Shown: positions 8,883 through 17,119, counted from the first letter of the stretch. The stretch is DNA of 64,000 bases from Streptomyces lavendulae subsp. lavendulae (GCF_002803845.1 NZ_CP024985.1:930001-994000); one strand, 5' to 3'. The notes: generated by a model from the sequence alone, not told the origin. Translations and numbers: made by a program.

Positions 8883-8920
8883 TTGACCTTCGAGTGGGAT
8901 GAGGGCCGATCATCGCTCCC
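8883..8920 (+). promoter_or_regulatory. MerR-type promoter of the MerR/beta-clamp gene, leaderless
   Basis: TTGACC (8883-8888) and GATCAT (8908-8913) are 19 bp apart and the ATG follows 7 nt later at 8921. The spacer carries GACCT (8885-8889) and, at the mirror position, AGGGC (8902-8906). It matches the exporter promoter base for base at TTGACCT, GG, TGAGG and CC with the same 38-nt distance to the ATG, which supports autoregulation and shared control. Confidence 0.7.
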
Positions 8921-10027
8921 ATGGACGCCACTCCCGAACTGATGGGCATCAGTGCCTTCGGCCGCCGCGTGGGGCTCGCGCCGAGTGCCCTGCGCTTCTA
9001 CGACGACTGTCGGGTGCTGCTCCCCGCGCACGTCGATCCGGCGACCGGGTACCGGTACTACGCCGAGTCCCAGCGCGCCCGCGCCACACTGCTGCGCGGG
9101 CTGCGCGAGGCGGGCCTGCCCCTGCCCGACGTGGCCACCGTGCTCGACGGGCCGCCCGGGCTGGCCCGTCAGGTGCTGGAGCGCCACCGGCGGGCGGTAC
9201 GGGAGTCCGGGCGGGCCGCCGACGCGGCGGTCCGCGCCGTCCTGGACACCCTCCCGGCGGGGCCCGCCCGCACCGAGGTCACCCTCGGCGGTGCGGAGCT
9301 GGCGAGCGCGGTCCGGCAGGTGGCCCCGGCGGCCGGGCGGGATCCCGCGCACCCCGTACTGGGCTGCGTGCTGGTGGAGTTCGACGAGGACGAGGTCCGC
9401 TTCGTGGCCACCGACCGCTACCGGCTCTCGCTGCGCGTCCTGCGCCCCGCCGCCGTGACCGGACCGCCCGGGCGGGTCCTGGTCGAGGTCCCGGTCCTGG
9501 TCGGGCTGGGCGGATGGGCGGCCCGGGCGGCCGAGGTCACCCTGGTGGCGGGGCCGCCCGGCACTCCCCTGACCCTCCGCCACCCGGGCGGTGCGCGCGA
9601 GGTGCCGGTGACCGGCGGGACCTACCCCGCCTACCGGGACATGCTCGGCGCCCTGGAGGCCGTCCCCGTGCCGACCCGCCGGGTCGTCGTGGACCGGACC
9701 GCCCTGCTCGCGGCCCTCGCCGCGTGCGGGGAGAGCCCCGTCGCGGTCCTGGAGCTGGGTCCCGACCGGCTGCGGGTGACCGCCACCGGGCCGGACGGCG
9801 TGCGCGGGGAGTCCGGTACGGAGCTGCCCGCCCTGTGTGGGGAGGCCGCGCCGGTGCGGGTCGGTTTCGACCCGGCGGTGCTGGCGGGCGCGCTGGAGGC
9901 CGGCGTGGGGCCCGACGTCCTGCTGGAGATTCCGGCAGCGCCCCGGCCCGCCCTCGTGCGCTCCGCCGACCAGGGCAGCTTCACCACCCTGGTGATGCCG
10001 GTCGCCCTCCCGGACGCGGGGGCATGA
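8921..10027 (+). CDS. MerR-family regulator fused to a DNA polymerase III beta-clamp-like domain
   Basis: 368-residue protein. Residues about 8-75 are a MerR winged helix-turn-helix (GISAFGRRVGLAPSALRFYD, then the DPATGYRYY wing), followed by a helical stretch to about 120. Residues about 125-365 resemble DnaN: two clamp-like subdomains with VRFVATDRYRLSLRVL and a C-terminal strand ending TTLVMPV, as in beta clamps. MerR/DnaN-like fusions occur in actinobacteria; the clamp part is thought to act as a sensor or dimer module rather than a processivity factor, but this is not settled. The ATG is 7 nt after the -10, so translation is probably leaderless. It likely controls itself and the ABC exporter. 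Confidence 0.85.
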   Translation: MDATPELMGISAFGRRVGLAPSALRFYDDCRVLLPAHVDPATGYRYYAESQRARATLLRGLREAGLPLPDVATVLDGPPGLARQVLERHRRAVRESGRAADAAVRAVLDTLPAGPARTEVTLGGAELASAVRQVAPAAGRDPAHPVLGCVLVEFDEDEVRFVATDRYRLSLRVLRPAAVTGPPGRVLVEVPVLVGLGGWAARAAEVTLVAGPPGTPLTLRHPGGAREVPVTGGTYPAYRDMLGALEAVPVPTRRVVVDRTALLAALAACGESPVAVLELGPDRLRVTATGPDGVRGESGTELPALCGEAAPVRVGFDPAVLAGALEAGVGPDVLLEIPAAPRPALVRSADQGSFTTLVMPVALPDAGA

Positions 10028-10064
10028 CCGGCCCGCGGGGGTCCGGTCCGCCGGGGGCCGGTCA
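10025..10064. terminator. Bidirectional hairpin between convergent genes
   Basis: TGACCGGCCC (10025-10034) and GGGCCGGTCA (10055-10064) form a 10-bp stem. The arms contain the two opposing stop codons themselves, so one structure serves the MerR/beta-clamp gene and the convergent ATPase gene. Confidence 0.65.
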
Positions 10065-12146
10065 GCCGGGGTGGGGGCGGCCGCGCAGGGCCTGTCCGTG
10101 GCGGACCCCCTCCGCGAAGGCGGCCTCGTACGCCGCGTCCCCGAGGGCCGCCCGGGCGGTGCGCTCGAACTCTTCCCGTACGGAGCGCAGTTCCGGCGTG
10201 CCGCGCTGCGGGTGGCCGACCGCCTGCCAGTAGGCGTGGCCGGCTCCGTAGGCATGCGCGCCGCCCGCCCCGTCGCCGTTCGCGGCCCGGGCCGCGGCCA
10301 GCAGGTCGAGGCCGAGGGCGGTGCCGAAGCTGTCGCCCAGTTCCCGCTTGCTCTCCAGCATCGCCCGCGCGTGTTCGGCGGACTCCGCGGGACGGCCCTC
10401 GAACAGGCGGATCAGCGCCAGCTGGTAGTCGGCGTAGGCCCGCGTCCAGTACTCCTGCCGCTCCACGCAACCCGCCCGCAGCCGCTCGGCCTCCTCCCGC
10501 GCGTCGGCGAAGAGCCCGGTGCCGGTGAGCGCGAACACCCTGACGAGGCTGCAGCGCAGTCGGGGGCCGGAGTCGAAGGGCGTGCCGGGAAAGGCCTCCA
10601 GGGCGTTGTCGGCCACGATCCGGGCGGCCAGCGGGCGGCCCGCCAGCAGGTGGCTGACGCCCAGCAGGTAGGCGGCGTCGAGGGCCGGGCCCGGTCCCGC
10701 GTCGGGCCGCGCGGCCAGGGCCTCGCAGGCCACCGCGAGCCGGTGCGCCTCCTCGTGCTCGCCCTGGAGGAGCAGGGTCACCCCGAGGGCCCACAGGGCG
10801 CGCACCCTGCCGGCGGTGTCCACGTCCTCGGGGCGGGCGGCGGAAAGGGCCCGTTCCAGGTACGAGCGGGCCACGTGGAGGCATCCGCAGCAGGCCCAGA
10901 AGAAGCCGACCCGGCCGGCCAGTTCGAGGGCGGCGGCGGGCTCGGTGGCCAGCAGGTGGTCGAGGGCCGCGCAGATGTCCCCGTACGCGGCGGCGACCCC
11001 GCGGTAGGCGCCGCGCTGCCCGGGGCCCGGCCAGTCCTCGTCGGCGGTGCGCACCAGTTCCAGGAAGTGGTGCGCGTGCCGGGTGCGCAGCGCGTCCCGT
11101 TCGCCGACGCCGTCGCACCACATGGCCCCGTACTCGCGGATCGTGTCGAGCATGCGGTGGCCGGCGCCGTCCGGGCTCCGGCGGACTACGGACTTGGCGA
11201 CGAGCGAGGCGAGGAGCGGGGCCACGTCCGCGGCGGCGAGCGGGGGTGCGGAGCACACGGCGCGGGCCGCGGCCTCGTCGAAGGTGCCGCCGAAGACGGA
11301 GAGCCGCAGCCACAGGAGGCGTTCGGCGGGGGTGCACCACTCGTGGCTCCAGCCGATGGCGGTGCGCAGCGCCCGGTGGCGGGGCGGCCGGGCCGCTGCG
11401 CCGCCGGACAGCGGGCCGATCCGCCGGGAGAGCCGGTCGGCGAGCTCCTCCACGGTGTGGTCCGTCAACTGGGCGGCGGCGAGTTCCAGCGCGAGGGGGA
11501 CCCCTTCGAGGCGGGCGCAGATCGCGCGGGCGGCGGCGAGCCGGGACGGGGTCCAGGCGCCCGCCCGCCCCGGGCGTACCGCGTCCGCCCGCGCGGTGAA
11601 GAGGGCGAGGGCCTCTCCGGCCGGCTCCTCGTGCGGCAGGGGCCCGACCTCCAGTACGTGTTCGCCGGCCAGGGCGAGGGGTTCGCGGCTGGTCAGCAGC
11701 ACGACGAGGTGCGGGGCGGCGTCGAGCAGGTCCCGTCCGAGGAGGCGCAGGGGCCCGATGAGGTGTTCGCAGCAGTCCAGTACGAGGAGCAGCCGGCGCG
11801 GGCGGATCCACGCGCGCACCGCTTCGGCGAGGGCGCGCGGGGTGTGGTCGGCGAGGTCGAGCGCGTCCGCGACGGCGTCCAGGAGCAGCCGGTCACCGGG
11901 CAGCGGGGCGAGGTCGGCCCAGTGGATCCCGTCGGGGAAGCGCGGTCCGGGCGCACCGGGGCCCGCGGCTCCGGCGGCGTCGGGGTCCAGGGCCTGCCGG
12001 GCCAGCCGGGTCTTGCCGACGCCCGCGGGCCCGGTCAGGGTGATCAGTCGCCGTTCCGTCAAGGCCGCCCGCAGTGCGGCGAGTTCGGCGTCCCGCCCCA
12101 CGAAGGAGGCGGGTCCGTCGTCGTTTACCCGGGCATGTCCGCGCAC
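10062..12146 (-). CDS. NB-ARC/TPR signal-transduction ATPase without a DNA-binding domain
   Basis: About 694 residues, resembling the middle and C-terminal parts of AfsR/LuxR-type STAND regulators. FVGRDAELAALRAAL precedes Walker A (LTGPAGVGKT), Walker B is RRLLLVLDCCEH, and LLTSREPLALAGE and GVPLALELAAA are NB-ARC signatures. A winged-helix region follows, then TPR-like helices to the end. Relatives normally carry an N-terminal SARP domain or a C-terminal LuxR helix-turn-helix; this one stops at about the point where the LuxR domain would begin and has neither. GTG 12146 is chosen because CACACT lies a few bases upstream like a leaderless -10; an in-frame start at 12224 is possible. It may act by protein contact. 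Confidence 0.75.
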   Translation of the reverse strand: MRGHARVNDDGPASFVGRDAELAALRAALTERRLITLTGPAGVGKTRLARQALDPDAAGAAGPGAPGPRFPDGIHWADLAPLPGDRLLLDAVADALDLADHTPRALAEAVRAWIRPRRLLLVLDCCEHLIGPLRLLGRDLLDAAPHLVVLLTSREPLALAGEHVLEVGPLPHEEPAGEALALFTARADAVRPGRAGAWTPSRLAAARAICARLEGVPLALELAAAQLTDHTVEELADRLSRRIGPLSGGAAARPPRHRALRTAIGWSHEWCTPAERLLWLRLSVFGGTFDEAAARAVCSAPPLAAADVAPLLASLVAKSVVRRSPDGAGHRMLDTIREYGAMWCDGVGERDALRTRHAHHFLELVRTADEDWPGPGQRGAYRGVAAAYGDICAALDHLLATEPAAALELAGRVGFFWACCGCLHVARSYLERALSAARPEDVDTAGRVRALWALGVTLLLQGEHEEAHRLAVACEALAARPDAGPGPALDAAYLLGVSHLLAGRPLAARIVADNALEAFPGTPFDSGPRLRCSLVRVFALTGTGLFADAREEAERLRAGCVERQEYWTRAYADYQLALIRLFEGRPAESAEHARAMLESKRELGDSFGTALGLDLLAAARAANGDGAGGAHAYGAGHAYWQAVGHPQRGTPELRSVREEFERTARAALGDAAYEAAFAEGVRHGQALRGRPHPG

Positions 12147-12233
12147 GCGCCCAGTGTGGCGTACGCGCGGGGCCGTGCGTACCGGTCGGCCGGGGGTCCT
12201 CCCGGGCGCACGGGAGCGTGTCACGAAAGTCGT

Positions 12234-12262
12234 TTGGTGCGCTTGTCGGACATCCCTACCCT
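12234..12262 (+). promoter_or_regulatory. Promoter of the unknown gene at 12269
   Basis: TTGGTG (12234-12239) and TACCCT (12257-12262) are 17 bp apart. The ATG begins 7 nt after the -10, again a leaderless arrangement. Confidence 0.5.
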
Positions 12263-12268
12263 CTGGTC

Positions 12269-12694
12269 ATGACCCAGGCGAGGATTCACGAACTGCGCGG
12301 CTACGAGGTGGGACCGGTGCGCGCCGAGCTCCGCGCGCTCACGGTACGGGACGACCGGGAGGGCATGCTCGAAGGGACGCCGTACCTGCACCGCCGCATG
12401 AGCCTGCTGCGCATCGGGAAGGCGATGGCGGCCGACCCGCACCTGTACGTGCACGGTCTCGACGCGCTGCGGGCCGATGCGGAGAGCCGGCTCGACGAGT
12501 GGCTGCCGCGGGAGACGGTTCACGCGCGGCTGACGTCATGGTGGCTGCCCGAGGGCATCACGGAGCCGGGGCACACGGAACTCTCGGTGATGTGGTTCCA
12601 GACGGCCACGCAGGACCCTTTCGCCCGGCTGGCCGCGATCGTGCGCCCCCTCGACTGGACTTCACTCGCCGGATTCGCCCCCTTCGAGGACTGA
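12269..12694 (+). CDS. Hypothetical protein, family not recognised
   Basis: 141-residue soluble acidic protein with no signal peptide or membrane segment. It is mixed helical and strand, with a Trp-rich centre (LTSWWLPEGIT, about residues 90-100) and the C-terminus LDWTSLAGFAPFED. No catalytic motif is recognised. The ATG at 12269 fits a leaderless start from the -10 at 12257; the open frame extends upstream across the divergent ATPase promoter with no ribosome site. It is divergent from the NB-ARC ATPase and ends 22 bp from the convergent GntR-type gene. Confidence 0.7.
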   Translation: MTQARIHELRGYEVGPVRAELRALTVRDDREGMLEGTPYLHRRMSLLRIGKAMAADPHLYVHGLDALRADAESRLDEWLPRETVHARLTSWWLPEGITEPGHTELSVMWFQTATQDPFARLAAIVRPLDWTSLAGFAPFED

Positions 12695-12716
12695 CGGTCC
12701 ACCGGGGGTCGGGCAC

Positions 12717-13427
12717 CTAGGGCGCGAGGACGTCCAGTTCCTCCAGGGCGCCGAGGGCGATCTGCCGCGTCAGGGCCTCGGCCGCGGCGGCGTCCCCTTC
12801 CCGTACGGCCTCGGCGACCCGGACGTGGAGGGTGACGGCGGCCGGGTCGGGGTCGGGGAACATCACGGAGTGCTCGGTGCGGCCGGTGAGCACCTCGGCG
12901 ACGACGTCGCCCAGGCGGGCGAACATCTCGTTGCCGGAGGCGTTCAGCACGATGCGGTGGAAGGCGACGTCGTGGTGGAGGTAGCCCTCCAGCTGGTGGC
13001 CGCGCGAGGTGCGGACCATGCCGAGGGCCGCTTCGGTGAGACGGGCGCACTGCTCGGGGGTGGCGCGCAGGGCGGCGAGGCCGGCCGCGACGGGTTCGAC
13101 CGCCGAACGCAGGACGGTCAGGGAGCGCAGCTGGCGGGGGCGGTCGCTGCCGGCGAGGCGCCAGCGGATGACGCGCGGGTCGTAGACGTTCCACTCCTCG
13201 GCGGGGCGGACGGTGACGCCGACGCGGCGGCGGGACTCGACGAGCTGCATCGACTCCAGGACCCGCACCACCTCGCGCACGACGGTGCGGGAGGCGTCGA
13301 AGCGCGTGGCGATCTCGTCGGTGCGCAACACGCTGCCGGGCGGGTACTCCCCCGCCGTGATCGCCAGGCCGAGGGTGTCCAGTACCTGGGTGTGGAGTCC
13401 TGGGACCGGACTGCCTTCGGTGGTCAT
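12717..13427 (-). CDS. gntR: FadR-type GntR regulator, likely gluconate repressor
   Basis: 236-residue transcription factor. The N-terminal winged helix-turn-helix contains VLRTDEIATRFDASRTVVREVVRVL, and a FadR C-terminal helical effector domain (FCD) carries the metal-binding type D/H residues in EGYLHHDVAFHRIVLNASGN. It is divergent from a gluconate kinase and permease, the standard arrangement in Streptomyces, so it probably represses them until gluconate or a phosphorylated product binds. ATG 13427 begins just before the DNA-binding domain. An AT-rich palindromic island at 13482-13512 in the divergent region is the candidate operator. Confidence 0.85.
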   Translation of the reverse strand: MTTEGSPVPGLHTQVLDTLGLAITAGEYPPGSVLRTDEIATRFDASRTVVREVVRVLESMQLVESRRRVGVTVRPAEEWNVYDPRVIRWRLAGSDRPRQLRSLTVLRSAVEPVAAGLAALRATPEQCARLTEAALGMVRTSRGHQLEGYLHHDVAFHRIVLNASGNEMFARLGDVVAEVLTGRTEHSVMFPDPDPAAVTLHVRVAEAVREGDAAAAEALTRQIALGALEELDVLAP

Positions 13428-13481
13428 GGCGTAAGCGTACGGTGACGCCGGAGCGGACCAAAGGTGTGATGTTTGCCGCCG

Positions 13482-13512
13482 AACCCTTGAATAAGTACTA
13501 CTTAATAGGGTT
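13482..13512. promoter_or_regulatory. Candidate gluconate operator, AT-rich palindrome
   Basis: TAAGTA-C-TACTTA (13492-13504) is a perfect 6-1-6 palindrome nested in an outer repeat AACCCT (13482-13487) and AGGGTT (13507-13512). The whole 31 bp is far more AT-rich than its surroundings and lies between the divergent regulator and kinase genes, as expected for the GntR operator. Confidence 0.65.
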
Positions 13513-13577
13513 CAGTGGTGCCCTCCCGGGCCTCCCCCCGCCCGGGGCCGATGTCAACGAGGACAGCGAGGTACGGC

Positions 13578-14084
13578 GTGGGTTCCCAGCGCGTCATTGT
13601 GGTGATGGGCGTGACCGGCACGGGCAAGACGACCGTGGGCCGGCTGCTCGCGGAGGCCCTCGGCCTCCCCTACGCGGAGGGCGACGCCTTCCATCCGGCG
13701 GCCAACGTGGCGAAGATGTCCGCCGGCATCCCGCTGGACGACGAGGACCGCGGGCCCTGGCTGGACGCCGTCGGCGAGTGGGTCCACGACCGGGCCGGGC
13801 ACGGCGGCGGCGTGGTGGCCGCCTCCTGCCTCAAGCGGGCCTACCGCGACCGGCTGCGCGCCGCCACCCCCGGGGTCGTGTTCGTCCGCCTCACCGGGGA
13901 ACGGGCGCTGATCGAGGAACGGATGCGCTCGCGCACGGGCCACTTCATGCCCGCCACGCTGCTCGACTCCCAGTTCGCCACGCTCGAACCGCTCCGGCCG
14001 GACGAGCCGGGGGTCGCCGTCGATGTCGACGGCACCCCCGAGGAGATCACCGCACGGGCGCTCACGGCCCTGCGCGGCCTCTGA
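13578..14084 (+). CDS. gntK: Gluconokinase
   Basis: 168-residue cytoplasmic kinase that makes 6-phosphogluconate from gluconate and ATP. The P-loop MGVTGTGKTTVGRLLA is at the N-terminus, and EGDAFHPAANVAKMSAGIPL is the family's substrate region. ASCLKRAYRDRLR and RTGHFMPATLLDSQFATLEPL are further gluconokinase signatures. GTG 13578 is chosen because GAGG lies 6 nt upstream and it gives the standard short N-terminus; ATG 13551 is an alternative. It is 56 bp upstream of the permease and divergent from gntR. Confidence 0.9.
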   Translation: MGSQRVIVVMGVTGTGKTTVGRLLAEALGLPYAEGDAFHPAANVAKMSAGIPLDDEDRGPWLDAVGEWVHDRAGHGGGVVAASCLKRAYRDRLRAATPGVVFVRLTGERALIEERMRSRTGHFMPATLLDSQFATLEPLRPDEPGVAVDVDGTPEEITARALTALRGL

Positions 14085-14140
14085 CACTCCCCTCCCACAC
14101 ACACCCCCACCCAGACCTCCACAGAGTGAGGAACCCCACC

Positions 14141-15538
14141 GTGACCGGTCTCAGCGTCGAGACACTGGCGGCGGCTGCCCCCGAGCCCATAACCTCGGCC
14201 GGAAACGGCCAGTTGGGCATCGCGGTCCTGCTGGGCAGCGCCGTCATCGTCCTGCTGATCACCCGCCTCAAGATGCACGCCTTCCTGGCCCTGACGGTCG
14301 GTTCGCTGGCTCTCGGCTCCTTCGCGGGCGCTCCGCTGAACAAGACGATCGCCAGCTTCACCGCCGGGCTCGGCGCCACGGTCGCGGGCGTCGGCGTGCT
14401 CATCGCGCTCGGCGCGATCCTCGGGAAGCTCCTCGCGGACTCCGGCGGCGCGGACGAGATCGTCGACACGATCCTGGCCCGCGCCAAGGGCCGGTCGATG
14501 CCCTGGGCCATGGTGCTGATCGCCTCGGTGATCGGCCTGCCGCTCTTCTTCGAGGTCGGCATCGTGCTGCTGATCCCGGTGGTGCTGCTGGTCGCCAAGC
14601 GCGGCAACCACTCCCTGATGCGCATCGGCGTCCCGGCGCTGGCCGGGCTGTCGGTCATGCACGGGCTGATACCGCCGCACCCCGGCCCGCTGGTCGCCGT
14701 CGACGCCCTGCACGCGAACCTGGGTGTCACCCTCGCCCTCGGCGTGCTCGTCGCCGTCCCGACGGTGATCATCGCGGGGCCGCTGTTCTCCCGGTACGCC
14801 GCCCGCTGGGTGGACATACCGGCGCCGGAGCACATGGTCCCCGCGCGTCCGTCGGAAGGGGCCGCGCACCGGCCCCGCTTCGGGGCCACCGTCTGCACCG
14901 TGCTGCTGCCGGTGGTGCTGATGCTGGTCAAGGCGCTGGTCGACATCGTTGTCAACGACCCTGCCAACGCGGTGCAGAAGGTCACCGACGTCGCCGGATC
15001 GCCGCTGATCGCCCTCCTGTCGGCCGTGCTCGTGGGGATGTTCACCCTCGGCCGGGCGGCCGGGTTCACCCGGGAACGGATCTCCTCGACGGTGGAGAAG
15101 TCCCTCGCGCCGATCGCCGGCATCCTGCTGATCGTGGGCGCCGGCGGCGGGTTCAAGCAGACCCTCATCGACGCCGGCGTGGGTCGGATGATCCTGGACC
15201 TGTCGAAGAGCTGGTCCATCCCGGCCCTGTTGCTGGCCTGGCTGATCGCGGTGGCGATCCGGCTGGCCACCGGGTCGGCCACGGTCGCCACCATCTCGGC
15301 GGCCGGTCTCGTGGCCCCCCTCGCGGCGGGCACGTCCACGACGGGGACCGCCCTGCTCGTCCTGGCCATCGGCTCCGGCTCGCTGTTCTTCAGCCATGTC
15401 AACGACGCCGGGTTCTGGCTGGTCAAGGAGTACTTCGGCATGAGCGTCGGGCAGACCCTCAAGACCTGGTCGGTGATGGAGACCGTCATCTCGGTGGTCG
15501 GCCTCGGCTCCGTCCTGCTGCTGTCCCTCGTACTGTGA
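14141..15538 (+). CDS. gntP: Gluconate permease, GntP family
   Basis: 465-residue gluconate:proton symporter with about 12-14 membrane helices. GntP-family signatures include GLPLFFEVGIVLLIPVVLL, PPHPGPLVAVDAL and the C-terminal GSLFFSHVNDAGFWLVKEYFG. GTG 14141 has AGGA about 9 nt upstream; the longer open frame would run back into the kinase. Together with the kinase it feeds gluconate into the pentose phosphate or Entner-Doudoroff pathway. Its last 53 bp overlap the convergent WXG100-like gene. Confidence 0.9.
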   Translation: MTGLSVETLAAAAPEPITSAGNGQLGIAVLLGSAVIVLLITRLKMHAFLALTVGSLALGSFAGAPLNKTIASFTAGLGATVAGVGVLIALGAILGKLLADSGGADEIVDTILARAKGRSMPWAMVLIASVIGLPLFFEVGIVLLIPVVLLVAKRGNHSLMRIGVPALAGLSVMHGLIPPHPGPLVAVDALHANLGVTLALGVLVAVPTVIIAGPLFSRYAARWVDIPAPEHMVPARPSEGAAHRPRFGATVCTVLLPVVLMLVKALVDIVVNDPANAVQKVTDVAGSPLIALLSAVLVGMFTLGRAAGFTRERISSTVEKSLAPIAGILLIVGAGGGFKQTLIDAGVGRMILDLSKSWSIPALLLAWLIAVAIRLATGSATVATISAAGLVAPLAAGTSTTGTALLVLAIGSGSLFFSHVNDAGFWLVKEYFGMSVGQTLKTWSVMETVISVVGLGSVLLLSLVL

Positions 15539-15797
15539 CCCCTCCGTGGGCCCCGCCCTGGACCCCGCCGTGGACCCCGTCGAGCTGGGCGGCGGCGAGC
15601 GCGAAGCCGTCCGCGGCCCGGGCGCAGCGGTCCGCGAGGGCGGCGACCTCGGCGCGGAAGGCGTCGGCCTGAGGGCCCCGCCATTCCAGCGCCGCCGCGC
15701 CCGTCCGCAGCCGGTGGGCGTGGGAGCGCAGGGCCGCGCAGTGGCCGCGCAGGCCGTCGGCCGGGGCGGGCGGGGGCAGCCGGGGCACGTCGGTCAC
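15486..15797 (-). CDS. WXG100-like small protein
   Basis: 103-residue helical protein with EWRGPQADAFRAEVAALADRC in the middle, a WxG turn flanked by two helices as in WXG100/ESX proteins, but without the YxxxD/E tail and with a low-complexity C-terminus. GTG 15797 overlaps the stop of the hydrolase-like gene (GTGA at 15794-15797), so the two are translationally coupled. WXG100-like proteins often pair with large partners in type VII secretion; no secretion genes are visible here. Its 3' end overlaps gntP by 53 bp. Confidence 0.6.
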   Translation of the reverse strand: MTDVPRLPPPAPADGLRGHCAALRSHAHRLRTGAAALEWRGPQADAFRAEVAALADRCARAADGFALAAAQLDGVHGGVQGGAHGGVTVRGTAAGRSRGRPPR

Positions 15798-16978
15798 GGG
15801 TTCCTCCGGGAGGTCGTCGTCCGAGGGCGGTCCGCGTCGCCGAGCGGGAGCAGCCTGCTCCCGGTGACCCGGCCGTCGGCGGCGGACCAGGTCCCGCCGA
15901 CGGCACCCGCCGAGGCCAGCCGGTGGACGCGGGTGCGCGGATCGAGGGGGGTGCGGGCGTCGGCCGGGGAGCCGACGGCGTACAGGTGCGTGATGCGGTA
16001 GACGGCGGTGAGGTCGCGGTCCCGGGCCAGGTCCATGGCGGCGACGGCGCCCAGCCGGTGTCCGACCAGGACGAGTTCGGCGCCGGAGGGGATCAGCCCC
16101 CGTACGGCGCGGACCACGTCCCGTACCCGCCACGCGTCCCGGTCGGCCAGTTGGAGCACGTGGCGGTGCCGGCCGCCGACGCCGGTCACCCGCTGGACCA
16201 GCAGGGTGTCGGTCGCGCCGAGCAGGCCCGTGTTGCCGACGTACCCGGCGAGGGTGCCGGTGGTGTCGAGCGCCTCCAGCAGCCCGGCGCCTGGGCCGGG
16301 GCCGGGGGCGTCGTCAGAGCCGTCCCCGCGGGAGAAGAACGCGCGCAGTGCGGCGCCCAGTCCCAGGAGCGGTTCGGCGGTCACGGCCCGGCCGGTGGCC
16401 ACCTGCCAGCCGGCGTGGTCGTTGAAGGGGTTCTCGTCGGTGAGCGCGTGCCAGGCCAGGACGTCCGCGAAGGTCGGGGCCAGCAGGGTGAAGGCCTCCC
16501 CGGCGCCCCGTTCGCGCAGCAGGGTCCGGAAGGCCCGGGCCGCCTCGTCCTGCCGGCCCTGCGCCACCGCCCCCAGGACCGCGGCGCAGTCCGGGTCCGC
16601 GAGCAGGTCGGGGCGGCCCACCCCGGCGACGTGGATCCGCGCCTTGAGCCCGCAGACGGCGGTGGTCACGGCCAGGTTCTCCCGGCGGGCCAGGATCCCG
16701 GCGAACCACCCGGCCCGCGCCACGCCCCGCCCGCGCGGGGCCCAGCCGAGGCCGGCCGGGTCGGTGAGGGTGCGCAGCAGGGTCCGCCAGGCGCGGCGCG
16801 GCCTGCCGCCGCCGCACCCGGCGAGGGCGGCGGCCGGGAGGCGGGCGCCGAGGGCGAGCCCGGAGGCGTACCGGGCGGCCTCGCCCACGGCGTCGGCGGC
16901 CTCGGCGAGGTCCCGGCACAAGGCGTCGAGGGCCTCGACGTCCGGGTCGGTGGCCTGCGCGGTCACGGCGTCGGACAT
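15794..16978 (-). CDS. Alpha/beta-hydrolase-like protein lacking the nucleophile serine
   Basis: 394-residue protein. Residues about 1-240 are Ala/Arg-rich and helical. The C-terminal part has a hydrolase core: AELVLVGHRLGAVAAMDLA near residue 300 corresponds to the GxSxG elbow, but the Ser position is Arg (codon CGG), and HLYAVGSPADARTPLDP follows as in lipase-like folds. Normal catalysis is not expected. There is no signal peptide. ATG 16978 opens on an acidic helix. It is coupled by overlap to the WXG100-like gene downstream. The pair looks like a partner set related to the DUF1023/WXG families, but the function is unknown. Confidence 0.65.
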   Translation of the reverse strand: MSDAVTAQATDPDVEALDALCRDLAEAADAVGEAARYASGLALGARLPAAALAGCGGGRPRRAWRTLLRTLTDPAGLGWAPRGRGVARAGWFAGILARRENLAVTTAVCGLKARIHVAGVGRPDLLADPDCAAVLGAVAQGRQDEAARAFRTLLRERGAGEAFTLLAPTFADVLAWHALTDENPFNDHAGWQVATGRAVTAEPLLGLGAALRAFFSRGDGSDDAPGPGPGAGLLEALDTTGTLAGYVGNTGLLGATDTLLVQRVTGVGGRHRHVLQLADRDAWRVRDVVRAVRGLIPSGAELVLVGHRLGAVAAMDLARDRDLTAVYRITHLYAVGSPADARTPLDPRTRVHRLASAGAVGGTWSAADGRVTGSRLLPLGDADRPRTTTSRRNP

Positions 16979-17119
16979 GGGCTCCTCGCGGGGGTGCGGC
17001 TGGAACGGCGGCTGGGTGCTGCGCCTCCGTCCGCGGGCCTCGGCACGGGCCGGGCAGCCGCGGACGGCGGCTCCGGCATCACCGTACGTCGGCCCCTCCC
17101 GGCGCGCGCTCCGACTGCG

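Noticed and set aside
15486..16133. 215-codon form of the WXG100-like gene
   Set aside because: The upstream part lies inside the hydrolase-like gene in another frame; the GTGA overlap at 15794-15797 marks the sensible start.
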